NCBI RefSeq assembly: GCF_902833045.1
Contig: NZ_CADFDU010000014.1
Location: 62,001 to 126,000 of the forward strand
From: Burkholderia sp. BCC0322
Lineage (GTDB): Bacteria > Pseudomonadota > Gammaproteobacteria > Burkholderiales > Burkholderiaceae
Reading direction: 5' to 3'
Length of the DNA: 64,000 nucleotides
A model generated the notes under the pieces. It was not told the DNA's origin. It searched no databases and worked only from the letters and a program-made list of their open reading frames with translations. Of the stretch, positions 20,991-28,038 are shown one piece after another. Each line of letters starts with the position of its first letter. Position 1 is the stretch's first letter. The position numbers and the translations under genes are program-made.

Positions 20991-21662
20991 ATGAGTCTGG
21001 ACTACGGTTTCGTGAAGGCGAAGGTGACATCGGTGGCGAAGCTGAAGGGCTCGCCGCACGGCAGCGAGATCCAGTATCACGTCCACCTGACGCTGGCGCT
21101 GCCCGGCGGCGACTGGGACGTCGCGATCAACGTCGGCACCAACGACGCGGACGACCTGCTGAACTACAAGCTCGTCTACGATTTCCACCACCCGATCACG
21201 CAGACCCTCGCGGCCGCGGCCGAAGGCTATACGGACCTGACGGGGCAGGCCGCGCTGCCCGCGCTCGACTACCTGCGCAGCGACATCCTGAACGAAACGG
21301 GCGCGTGGCGCCCGAGCGCCGTGATGGACGGCACGGAGAATCAGGAGCCGATCCCGTCGCTGCTGCGGCTGGTGAACGCCGCGCAGTCGCAAGGGCTCGA
21401 CGTCGTCGTGTTCGGCCGCTCGTATAGCGAAGGCAACGGCATCCACGACACGCACATGAACCAGGGTTCGACCGGTTCGAACTACCTGCATCGCGCAGGC
21501 GACGACCACAACGACCACAACGACATCTGGCAGGATGGCGCGCTGATCGTGCGCGTGAGCGACACGCAGTGGGCCGCGTATTTCGCCGCGTTCGAGCAGC
21601 AGGCCGTGCCGACCGACGCGCTCGGCAATCCGCTGCCGGGCGCGGGGCCGATTACCCGCTGA
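20991..21662 (+). CDS. DUF2278 (YukJ-like) family protein
   Basis: Predicted cytosolic protein of 223 residues with no signal peptide or membrane segment. It begins MSLDYGFVKAKVTSVAKLKG and contains the family features YHVHLTLALPGGDWDVAINVGTND, DGTENQEPIP and a histidine/aspartate-rich stretch, HDTHMNQGSTGSN followed by DDHNDHNDIWQDGAL. The clustered His/Asp residues suggest a metal site, but the family's activity is not established. GGAGA lies before the ATG. It stands alone between the liv terminator and a convergent acetyltransferase gene; nothing else is visible in the 273-bp gap upstream. Confidence 0.85.
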   Translation: MSLDYGFVKAKVTSVAKLKGSPHGSEIQYHVHLTLALPGGDWDVAINVGTNDADDLLNYKLVYDFHHPITQTLAAAAEGYTDLTGQAALPALDYLRSDILNETGAWRPSAVMDGTENQEPIPSLLRLVNAAQSQGLDVVVFGRSYSEGNGIHDTHMNQGSTGSNYLHRAGDDHNDHNDIWQDGALIVRVSDTQWAAYFAAFEQQAVPTDALGNPLPGAGPITR

Positions 21663-21686
21663 AGTGGCGGGCTGCCGGCCTTCGCT

Positions 21687-22142
21687 TCATGCGGCCGGCA
21701 GCGCCTTGCCGAACGAGATGCGTTCCTCGACTCGATAGCCGAGCGCCGCGTAGAAGCGGCACGCATCGTCGTTGCCGGGCAGCACCTGAAGATTGATCTT
21801 CAGGCAGCCGCGCGCGGCGAGCGCGCGTTCCGCATGCGCGATCAGTGCGCGGCCGATGCCGAGCCGCCGCGCGTCGTTCGATACGCCGAACGAGTAGAGC
21901 CAGCCGCGATGCCCGTCGAAACCCGCCATCAGCGTGCCGACCACGCGTGCGCCGCTGGTCGCGACGAAGAACAGTTCCGGCTGCGTCGCGAGCTTCAGCT
22001 CGATGGATCGCAGCGGATTGCGGTGCGGTGGCGCGTCGGCGTCTTCGTACTGCGGGAACGCGTCGCGCCATACCGCGAGCACGGCATCGGTGTCGGCGCG
22101 TTCGAACGGGCGGATGGCGACAGCATCGGCGGCGGCATGCAT
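21687..22142 (-). CDS. GNAT-family N-acetyltransferase (YpeA-like)
   Basis: Acetyl-CoA-dependent acetyltransferase of 151 residues. It begins IRPFERADTDAVLAVWRDAFP after a short N-terminus. The acetyl-CoA loop is SNDARRLGIGRALIAHAE (a Q/RxxGxG/A variant), and LKINLQVLPGNDDACRFYAALGY is typical of the YpeA subgroup. The substrate is unknown. It lies 13 bp downstream of the argD-like gene and is probably cotranscribed with it. Confidence 0.88.
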   Translation of the reverse strand: MHAAADAVAIRPFERADTDAVLAVWRDAFPQYEDADAPPHRNPLRSIELKLATQPELFFVATSGARVVGTLMAGFDGHRGWLYSFGVSNDARRLGIGRALIAHAERALAARGCLKINLQVLPGNDDACRFYAALGYRVEERISFGKALPAA

Positions 22143-22155
22143 CGGCGGGCTCTCC

Positions 22156-23340
22156 TTAGAGCGTGTCGAGGACCGACCGCAGCATCGCCATCATCTGGTC
22201 GATTTCCTCGGTCGTCACGTTCAGTGCGGGCATGAAGCGCAGCAGGTTCGGCCGCGCGGCGTTCAGCAGCAGGCCGTCGGGCTGCATGTCGCGCGCCTTC
22301 TCGACGATCTGCGGGCCGATGTCCTTGCCGAGCAGCAGCGCGCGCAGCAGGCCTTCGCCGCGTTCGCCTTCGAAGCCACGCTCTTCCGACAGCTCGAGCA
22401 GCTTGCGTTTCAGGTATTCGCTGCGCGCACGCACACCTTCGAGGAAGCCCGGTGCGACGAGCTGCGAGATCACCGAATAGCCGACCGCCGTCATCAGCGG
22501 GTTGCCGTTGTACGTGCCGCCCTGGTCGCCGGCCTCGAACACCGCGACCTCGGCCTTCGACAGAAGCGCGCCGAGCGGGGCGCCGCCGCCGATGCCTTTC
22601 GCGAGCGTCATGACGTCCGGCTCGATGCCGGACAGCTCGTACGCGAACAGCGTGCCCGCCCGGCCGCAGCCGCTTTGCACTTCGTCGACGATCAGCAGCA
22701 GGTTGTGCTGCTTCGTCAGTGCGCGCAGCGCCTGCATGAATTCACGCGTGGCGGGAATCACGCCCCCTTCACCCTGGATCGGCTCGAGCATCACCGCGAC
22801 GGTCTTGTCGGTGATCAACTTCTCGACCGAGTTGATGTCGTTCAGCTCGGCCTTCGGGAAGCCCGGCACCTGGGGTGCGTAGATCGTGTCCCAGCCCGGC
22901 TTGCCGCTGGCCGACATCGTCGCGAGCGTGCGGCCGTGGAAGCTGTGGTCGAACGTGATGATCTCGTACGCGCCGTTCTTGAACTTGCGGCCCCACTTGC
23001 GTGCGAGCTTGATCGCGCCTTCGTTCGCTTCCGCGCCGCTGTTCGTGAAGAACACCTTGTCGAACACGCTGTGCTGCGTGAGCAGGCCCGCGAGCTTCGC
23101 CATCGGTTCGTTGTAGAACGCGGGCGACGGGTTCAGCAGCTTTTCCGCCTGCGTCTTCAGCGCTTCGACGATGCCTTCGTTGCAGTGGCCGAGGCTGTTG
23201 ACGGCCCAGCCCTGGATGAAGTCCAGATAGCGCTTGCCCGTGTGATCGTAGAGCCACGAACCCTTTCCGTGCGTAAACACGATGTCGGGGCGGTTCGTGA
23301 TGTACATCAGCGAGTCGATCGGATAATCGTTCAGGGGCAT
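22156..23340 (-). CDS. argD: Acetylornithine aminotransferase-type class III aminotransferase
   Basis: PLP-dependent aminotransferase of 394 residues, probably converting N-acetylglutamate semialdehyde to N-acetylornithine in arginine synthesis. Motifs include FTNSGAEANEGAIKLARKWG (PLP phosphate region), TFDHSFHGRTLATMSASG, AVMLEPIQGEGG, LLLIVDEVQSGCGRAG and the PLP lysine in MTLAKGIGGGAPLGA. Related enzymes act on succinylornithine or 4-aminobutyrate, so identity rests partly on context: the 5' leader encodes an arginine-rich peptide followed by a terminator. Start at 23340, with GGAG 9 bases upstream. Confidence 0.85.
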   Translation of the reverse strand: MPLNDYPIDSLMYITNRPDIVFTHGKGSWLYDHTGKRYLDFIQGWAVNSLGHCNEGIVEALKTQAEKLLNPSPAFYNEPMAKLAGLLTQHSVFDKVFFTNSGAEANEGAIKLARKWGRKFKNGAYEIITFDHSFHGRTLATMSASGKPGWDTIYAPQVPGFPKAELNDINSVEKLITDKTVAVMLEPIQGEGGVIPATREFMQALRALTKQHNLLLIVDEVQSGCGRAGTLFAYELSGIEPDVMTLAKGIGGGAPLGALLSKAEVAVFEAGDQGGTYNGNPLMTAVGYSVISQLVAPGFLEGVRARSEYLKRKLLELSEERGFEGERGEGLLRALLLGKDIGPQIVEKARDMQPDGLLLNAARPNLLRFMPALNVTTEEIDQMMAMLRSVLDTL

Positions 23341-23380
23341 GGCGGCAGACTCCAGCGGAGGGTGGACGGAAACGGGCAAT

Positions 23381-23404
23381 AAAAAAGCCACGGAAGGCCG
23401 TGGC
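23381..23404 (-). terminator. Intrinsic terminator in the leader of the argD-like gene (candidate attenuator)
   Basis: GCCACGG (23387-23393) and CCGTGGC (23398-23404) form a 7-bp stem with a 4-base loop. On the minus strand it is followed by six T residues (23386-23381). It ends 40 bp before the argD-like start codon and 47 bp after the leader-peptide stop. Confidence 0.85.
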
Positions 23405-23424
23405 TGGTGGGTCGAACAGCTTGT

Positions 23425-23456
23425 GCGTAACCGATGAAGCAGTGTGGGGGTTACGC
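23425..23456 (-). promoter_or_regulatory. Dyad overlapping the leader-peptide stop codon
   Basis: GCGTAACC (23425-23432) and GGTTACGC (23449-23456) are perfect 8-base complements separated by 16 bases. The right arm contains the leader ORF stop (TAA, complement at 23451-23453). A ribosome finishing the leader would therefore cover one arm, as expected for a pause hairpin. Confidence 0.6.
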
Positions 23457-23534
23457 GCGAGTCCGTGACGAGCCTGCGGCATCCGGGCGGAGCGGCGAGC
23501 GGCGACGTCGAAGGGCGGACAGGAAGCAGTTCAT
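23451..23534 (-). CDS. Putative arginine-rich leader peptide of the argD-like gene
   Basis: A 27-codon ORF in the 5' leader. It begins MNCFLSALRRRRSPLRP and ends DAAGSSRTRA. Seven of 27 residues are arginine, four of them consecutive (CGA CGT CGC CGC), and CGA is rare in GC-rich Burkholderia. A possible earlier in-frame ATG lies 12 bases upstream. No Shine-Dalgarno sequence is seen and the predicted transcription start is adjacent to the ATG, so translation may be leaderless. Position, composition and the downstream terminator suggest ribosome-mediated attenuation by arginyl-tRNA supply. This is inferred, with no homology support available to me. Confidence 0.55.
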   Translation of the reverse strand: MNCFLSALRRRRSPLRPDAAGSSRTRA

Positions 23535-23541
23535 GTGCGCA

Positions 23542-23571
23542 AGCATAAGGCATCCCGCGCCTCACTGTAAA
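23542..23571 (-). promoter_or_regulatory. Putative sigma-70 promoter of the argD-like leader
   Basis: On the minus strand TTTACA (complement of 23566-23571) and TATGCT (complement of 23542-23547) are separated by 18 bp. The transcript would start around 23535, at the leader ATG. Confidence 0.5.
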
Positions 23572-23632
23572 CCGCCGCGATGCCACGGATGTGACATCGC
23601 GGCGCGCAGTGCCGTACGCGGATGGGCGGACC

Positions 23633-24664
23633 TTAGACCGGATGGGCGAGATCGGCGGCGCTCGTAAACGAGTCCGCGTAGAACTCGTCGGCGGGCAGCG
23701 CGTGGTGTTGCGTGAAATCGCGCTGCGCGGATTCGACCATCACCGGCGCGCCGCATGCATACACCTGGTGGCCCGACAGATCGGGCAGGTCCTCGATCAC
23801 CGCGCGATGGACGAAGCCGGTGCGGCCCGTCCACTGGTCGCCGGCGTCCGGCTCGGAGAGCACCGGCACGTACTTGAAGTTCGGGATCTCGCGCGCCCAC
23901 TGCTCGGCGAGCTCGCCGAGGTAGATGTCCTTCTTGCGGCGTGCGCCCCAGTAGAGGGTCATCGGGCGTGTGATGCCCGTGTGCTTCACGTGCTCGATGA
24001 TCGCCTTGATCGGCGCGAAGCCCGTGCCCGATGCGAGCAGCACGATCGGCTTGTCGGAATCCTCGCGCAGGAAGAACGTGCCGAGCGGGCCTTCGAAGCG
24101 CAGGATGTCGCGCTCCTTCATCGCGCCGAACACGTGGTCGGTGAACTTGCCGCCCGGCATGTGGCGGATGTGCAGCTCGATCGGGCCTTCCTCGTGCGGC
24201 GCGTTCGCCATCGAGTAGCTGCGGCGCGAGCCGTCCTTCAGGATGAACTCGACGTACTGGCCGGCGAGATACTGCAGGCGTTCGTTGGCGGGCAACTGGA
24301 GCTTCACGACCATCACGTCGTCGGCCTTGCGCTCGAGTGCGGCGATCCGGCACGGCAGCTTCTTGACCTGCACGCCGTCGACGCCGGCGATTTCGCGCAC
24401 GTCGATCTCGAGATCGCACTGCGCCTTCGAGCAGCACAGCAGCGCGAGGCCGCGCGTGCGCTCGTCGTTGGACAGTGCCGACGCGGCGTGGGGGCCCTGT
24501 TCGATCTGGCCCGACACGATCTGGCCCTTGCAGGAGCCGCACGCGCCGTTCTTGCAGCCGTACGGCAGGTGGACGTTCTGGCGCAGCGCAGCGGCCAGCA
24601 CGGTTTCGTCCGACTCGACCTGGAATTGCCGGCCGCTTTGCTTGAGAGTGACGTTGAATGCCAT
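23633..24664 (-). CDS. 2Fe-2S ferredoxin / FAD / NAD(P)H oxidoreductase (CDP-6-deoxy-glucoseen reductase-like)
   Basis: Single-chain electron-transfer reductase of 343 residues. The N-terminal plant-type ferredoxin domain binds a [2Fe-2S] cluster (PYGCKNGACGSCKGQIV, with a later Cys in LLCCSKAQ). Then comes an FAD domain with RSYSMANAP, and an NAD(P) domain with LLASGTGFAPIKAI and a C-terminal VYACGAPVMVESAQ. Architecture matches the AscD/DdhD and phenol-hydroxylase-reductase families. No partner oxygenase or dehydratase is adjacent, so its physiological electron acceptor is unclear. It is 98 bp from the argD leader promoter and divergent from an epimerase gene. Confidence 0.88.
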   Translation of the reverse strand: MAFNVTLKQSGRQFQVESDETVLAAALRQNVHLPYGCKNGACGSCKGQIVSGQIEQGPHAASALSNDERTRGLALLCCSKAQCDLEIDVREIAGVDGVQVKKLPCRIAALERKADDVMVVKLQLPANERLQYLAGQYVEFILKDGSRRSYSMANAPHEEGPIELHIRHMPGGKFTDHVFGAMKERDILRFEGPLGTFFLREDSDKPIVLLASGTGFAPIKAIIEHVKHTGITRPMTLYWGARRKKDIYLGELAEQWAREIPNFKYVPVLSEPDAGDQWTGRTGFVHRAVIEDLPDLSGHQVYACGAPVMVESAQRDFTQHHALPADEFYADSFTSAADLAHPV

Positions 24665-24715
24665 AGAACCAAACTAGAACAAAATGTGGGGACCGTGCAT
24701 GTCGAGCACGGCAGC

Positions 24716-24748
24716 TACAATGCAAACCCGTTGCGCGTCGCGCAACGG
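24716..24748 (+). promoter_or_regulatory. TACAAT box with a 21-bp palindrome at the expected transcription start
   Basis: TACAAT (24716-24721) is a possible -10. Six bases later begins a perfect palindrome: CCGTTGCGCG (24728-24737), one central base, then CGCGCAACGG (24739-24748). It could be an operator at +1 or an mRNA 5' hairpin of the epimerase gene. Confidence 0.45.
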
Positions 24749-24771
24749 TGGCTACTGATTTCGCAACCAAC

Positions 24772-25809
24772 ATGATCGCGACTCGAATCCTGCGCCGGCC
24801 GCGCGCACTGATCGTCGGCTGTGGCGACGTCGGCATGCGCTGCGTCGCGCAATGGCGCGACACGCGCCGCAACCTGCGGGTCTTCGCGCTGACGAGCCAT
24901 CCGGCCCGCCGCGACGAACTGCGCGCCGCGGGCGCGACACCGATCGTCGGCGATCTCGATCGCCGGGCGACGCTCGGCCGCCTCGCGGGGCTGGCCCGCA
25001 CGATCCTGCATCTCGCACCGCCGCAGTCCGATGGCCGCGACGACCGGCGCACACGTGCGCTGATCGCCGCAACGACCGTGCCTGCACGACGGCCACCGGT
25101 GCCGCCGGCTCCGGCGGTCGGCCGGCTCCGAACGCTGCGCATCGCTGCCCGACAGGCCGGCGCGCCCGTTCGGGCAGCGCGTATTGTACCCGACGGCCCT
25201 TATGCGCCGAGGCTCGTCTACGCCAGTACGACGGGCGTTTACGGCGACTGCGGTGGCGCGCGCATCGACGAGACGCATCCGCTGCGCCCCGCGAATCCGC
25301 GCGCGTTCCGGCGCGTGTCGGCCGAGCGGCAACTGCGTGCGGCGACGGTGCGCGGCGTGCTGTCCGCACGCATCGTGCGCATTCCGGGCATCTACGCGGC
25401 AAACCGTCTGCCGGTCGCACGGCTCGAGCGCGGCACGCCGGCGCTCGAACCGGCCGACGACGTCTACACGAACCACATCCACGCGGACGATCTCGCGGCG
25501 ATCCTGCGCCGTGCGGCCGAGCGGGGCAAGCCGGCGCGCGCCGTGCATGCGTCGGACGACAGCGAACTGCGGATGGGGGAGTATTTCGACCGGGTCGCGC
25601 AGGTGCTCGGCCTGCCGAGGCCGCCACGCGTCAGCCGCGCGGACGCCGAGCGTCAACTCGAACCGACACTGCTGTCGTTCATGCGCGAGTCGCGGCGCCT
25701 GTCCAACGCACGGCTGAAGGCCGAATTGTGCGTGACGTTGCGCTATCCGACCGTAGACGATTTCCTTCAAACGCTCGCGCCGGGCAGCGCGTCAGGTCAG
25801 CGCCGGTAA
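24772..25809 (+). CDS. NAD(P)-dependent epimerase/dehydratase-like protein (YeeZ type)
   Basis: Extended-SDR Rossmann protein of 345 residues. It begins RALIVGCGDVGMRCVAQWRD (NAD loop GxGxxG) and carries RLVYASTTGVYGDCGG, RFRRVSAERQLR-like and RIVRIPGIYAANRLP segments. A Pro/Arg/Ala-rich insertion of about 50 residues (roughly 100-140) interrupts the core before the active-site strand. The usual YxxxK tyrosine is not obvious, as in other YeeZ relatives, so catalysis is uncertain. An in-frame GTG at 24748 is an alternative start; I prefer the ATG at 24772. Its end overlaps the convergent small membrane-protein gene by 18 bp. Confidence 0.8.
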   Translation: MIATRILRRPRALIVGCGDVGMRCVAQWRDTRRNLRVFALTSHPARRDELRAAGATPIVGDLDRRATLGRLAGLARTILHLAPPQSDGRDDRRTRALIAATTVPARRPPVPPAPAVGRLRTLRIAARQAGAPVRAARIVPDGPYAPRLVYASTTGVYGDCGGARIDETHPLRPANPRAFRRVSAERQLRAATVRGVLSARIVRIPGIYAANRLPVARLERGTPALEPADDVYTNHIHADDLAAILRRAAERGKPARAVHASDDSELRMGEYFDRVAQVLGLPRPPRVSRADAERQLEPTLLSFMRESRRLSNARLKAELCVTLRYPTVDDFLQTLAPGSASGQRR

Positions 25810-25980
25810 CGCCTCGATCAGCAGGAAGCACAACAGCGCGCCGATCAGCGCGCCAATCAGGTTCGGATGATATTTGTGCTTCAGGTGCATCGCGGCCAGC
25901 AGCCCGCCGATCACGATGACACCGACGACCGCGAACGCGATCGTCACGGACGACAGTTCAAAAGAATGGTTGATGTTCAT
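25792..25980 (-). CDS. Small two-helix membrane protein
   Basis: Product of 62 residues, beginning MNINHSFELSS. Two hydrophobic helices (about 12-33, VTIAFAVVGVIVIGGLLAAM, and 42-60, GALIGALLCFLLIEALPAL) flank a short basic loop, HLKHKYHPN. I do not recognise a family. GGGGAGAC before the ATG is a plausible ribosome-binding site. The 3' end overlaps the convergent epimerase gene by 18 bp. Confidence 0.7.
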   Translation of the reverse strand: MNINHSFELSSVTIAFAVVGVIVIGGLLAAMHLKHKYHPNLIGALIGALLCFLLIEALPALT

Positions 25981-26085
25981 GATGTCTCCCCTGCATCGCT
26001 GCTCGTACAGCTTGTGATTCGAGTATAGCGGGGGAACATACGGCCGAGATGCGGCCGGGCGTCGAACGGTCGTGCGGATTTTCCC

Positions 26086-26802
26086 TTACAGGGTTTTGAC
26101 GGGATTGCGCAGCGCTGAAAGGTCGGCGCCATCGAGCCAGCGCCACGCACCCGGTGCGAGATCGCCCGGCAGCGCAAAGCCGCCGATGCTTTCGCGATGC
26201 AGCGCTTCGACGCGATTGCTCGCCGCCGCGACCATGCGCTTGACCTGGTGATACTTGCCTTCGAGGACGGTCAGCACGAGTGCGTGCGTGTCGCGCGCGT
26301 CGGCGGCGACCGCCGCGATCGGCTTCGGCTCGCCGTGCAGCTGCACGCCGGTGCGCAGCATGTTCAGTTGCGTGTCGTCGAGCGGGTGGCGCACGGTTGC
26401 CACGTAGGTCTTCGGCACCTTGCGCTTCGGCGACGTGTACGCGTGCACGAACTGGCCGTCGTCGGACAACAGCAGCAGGCCCGTCGTGTCCTGGTCGAGA
26501 CGACCGACGCACTGCACGCCGCGCGCGACGAGCGGCGCTGGCAGCAGGCTGAACACGCTCGCGTGGTGTTGCGGATCGCGCGAACACTCGTAGCCGGCCG
26601 GCTTGTTGAGCGCGAGATACGCGTGCGCGTGGAACGGCCACGCCGTATCGTCGACCGAGAACACGAGGCCGTCGGTATCGAACCCGGCGTCGGGGTCGGT
26701 CGTGCTGGCGCCCGCCACGGTGACGCGGCCCGCTTCGATCAGGCCGCGGCACTGGCGGCGCGAGCCGAAGCCCTGGGTGTAGAGAATGCTTTCGAGATCC
26801 AT
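26086..26802 (-). CDS. rsuA: 16S rRNA pseudouridine synthase (RsuA family)
   Basis: Isomerises a uridine in rRNA, U516 of 16S rRNA for RsuA proper. The product is 238 residues. The N-terminal S4-like domain (LESILYTQGFGSRRQCRGLIEAGRV) precedes the catalytic domain with the GRLDQDTTGLLLLSDDG motif, whose aspartate is catalytic. YLALNKPAGYECSRD and YHQVKRM are family motifs. The RsuA/RluB/E/F subfamilies share these, so the exact target is inferred from best resemblance. Confidence 0.87.
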   Translation of the reverse strand: MDLESILYTQGFGSRRQCRGLIEAGRVTVAGASTTDPDAGFDTDGLVFSVDDTAWPFHAHAYLALNKPAGYECSRDPQHHASVFSLLPAPLVARGVQCVGRLDQDTTGLLLLSDDGQFVHAYTSPKRKVPKTYVATVRHPLDDTQLNMLRTGVQLHGEPKPIAAVAADARDTHALVLTVLEGKYHQVKRMVAAASNRVEALHRESIGGFALPGDLAPGAWRWLDGADLSALRNPVKTL

Positions 26803-26916
26803 AGCGCGCGCATTCTATCAAGCGACGGCGCGCGACCGGCATGAACGCGCATGCGCTGGTAAGCTGCCGGTACGCCGCGCGGCGCGCGGCGCCCGTTCAT
26901 TCTTCACGGAAAGTCC

Positions 26917-27291
26917 ATGCCCTTTGCTTCGTTCCCGTTCGGCCGCAAGGCCGCCGCCGTCATCGTTGCCGCGACCGTATCGTCGGCCGCGTTCGCGCAC
27001 GCGCACCTCGCGAAGAGCGATCCGGCGGCGGGCGCGGCGGTGGCGGCCGCACCGGCCGCCGTCACGATCGACTTCACCGAGCCGCTGGAGCCGGCGTTCA
27101 GCTCGATCGTCGTCGTCGACGGCGACGGCAAGACGGTGTCGGACGGCCGCGCGCGCATCGACGCGTCGAACCGCAAGCAGATGACGGTGCCGCTCAAGGC
27201 GGTCGGCGCGGGTGCCTATACGGTGAAATGGGTGGCCGTCGCGACCGACGGGCACCGCACGCAGGGCGCGTACGGCTTCAGCGTGAAGTGA
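26917..27291 (+). CDS. CopC-type periplasmic copper-binding protein
   Basis: Secreted beta-barrel protein of 124 residues. The signal peptide ends AAFA at residue 27, giving a mature N-terminus HAHLAKSDPAAGA that starts with the copper-ligating histidine of CopC proteins. The fold motif TIDFTEPLEPAFSSI and the second copper site region TDGHRTQGAYGFSVK follow. It stands alone: no CopD membrane partner is present in the window. Confidence 0.88.
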   Translation: MPFASFPFGRKAAAVIVAATVSSAAFAHAHLAKSDPAAGAAVAAAPAAVTIDFTEPLEPAFSSIVVVDGDGKTVSDGRARIDASNRKQMTVPLKAVGAGAYTVKWVAVATDGHRTQGAYGFSVK

Positions 27292-27354
27292 CGCAACGGC
27301 GGCGGCAGGCCCGTGCCAGGGCTGCCGCCGCTCCTATCCGACAGGGAGTTCCGC

Positions 27355-27855
27355 ATGAATCCGACGACGCTCGACGCACTCGCCGATTTCCCCCGTCAGC
27401 TCGAAGCTCATTTCGCGGCCGTACCCGACGGCTACGCGCGCTGGACGCCCGACGACTGGGCCGGGATTCCGAGCGAGCACTTTTCGCCGCTCGGGCAGCT
27501 CTGCCACGTGCGCGACATCGAGATCGACGGTTATCACGTGCGGCTGCGGCGGATGCTCGACGAAGACCGGCCGCTGCTCGCGTCGATCGATGGCGACGCG
27601 CTCGCGATCGAGCGCCGCTACAACGACGCGTATGCGTCCGACGTGCTCGCGGCGATCCGCGAAGCGCGGCGCGAGACGCTGGACCTCGTGTCGCGCCTCA
27701 CGCCCGAACAGCTCGCGCGTACCGGGGTGTTCGACGGCTACGGTTCGCTGACCGTGCGCGGGCTCGTCCACTACCTGTGCAGCCACGACCAGCAGCATCT
27801 GGCCGGCATGCAATGGCTGCTCGGCAAGATCGACGCGACGCTGTACGCGCGCTGA
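27355..27855 (+). CDS. DinB-family protein
   Basis: Predicted four-helix-bundle metal protein of 166 residues (MNPTTLDALADFPRQLEAHF). Histidines that could form the DinB metal triad are in QLCHVRDIEIDGYH and in HYLCSHDQQHLAGMQWLLG. The family includes thiol-dependent transferases and proteins of unknown role; the substrate here is unknown. AGGGAG precedes the ATG. Confidence 0.8.
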   Translation: MNPTTLDALADFPRQLEAHFAAVPDGYARWTPDDWAGIPSEHFSPLGQLCHVRDIEIDGYHVRLRRMLDEDRPLLASIDGDALAIERRYNDAYASDVLAAIREARRETLDLVSRLTPEQLARTGVFDGYGSLTVRGLVHYLCSHDQQHLAGMQWLLGKIDATLYAR

Positions 27856-27949
27856 GCCGGCCGGCATTGGCGCAATCCATCGATCGCAGATTCCGGCGCG
27901 GTTGTCGGTGCGGCAGGCCGCACAGCCGCGCTTCGATTGGATCGTTTTT

Positions 27950-28005
27950 CTGGATAATCCATCCAGTCGCGACCGGCTGACCGGTGCGTCGCGCGTGCCT
28001 ACACT
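27950..28005 (+). promoter_or_regulatory. Putative LysR-type operator and promoter of the SDR gene
   Basis: CTGGAT (27950-27955) and ATCCAG (27961-27966) form a perfect dyad with a 5-base centre, fitting the T-N11-A LysR box. Downstream, CTGACC (27977-27982) and TACACT (28000-28005), 17 bp apart, are plausible -35 and -10 boxes. The dyad lies upstream of the -35, an activator arrangement. Confidence 0.45.
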
Positions 28006-28038
28006 CCAAGCTTCGTTCAACGAGAAAAGGAGTCAACC

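Noticed and set aside
24313-25142. Alternative minus-strand frames extending upstream of the reductase gene
   Set aside because: The ferredoxin domain begins cleanly at the ATG at 24664; upstream residues are low-complexity and overlap the divergent epimerase-like gene and its palindrome.
26841-27980. A plus-strand frame of 379 residues spanning the copC and dinB-type genes
   Set aside because: It runs through both genes in a different frame and reads Arg-rich sequence without domains; the CopC and DinB-family frames have ribosome-binding sites and family motifs.
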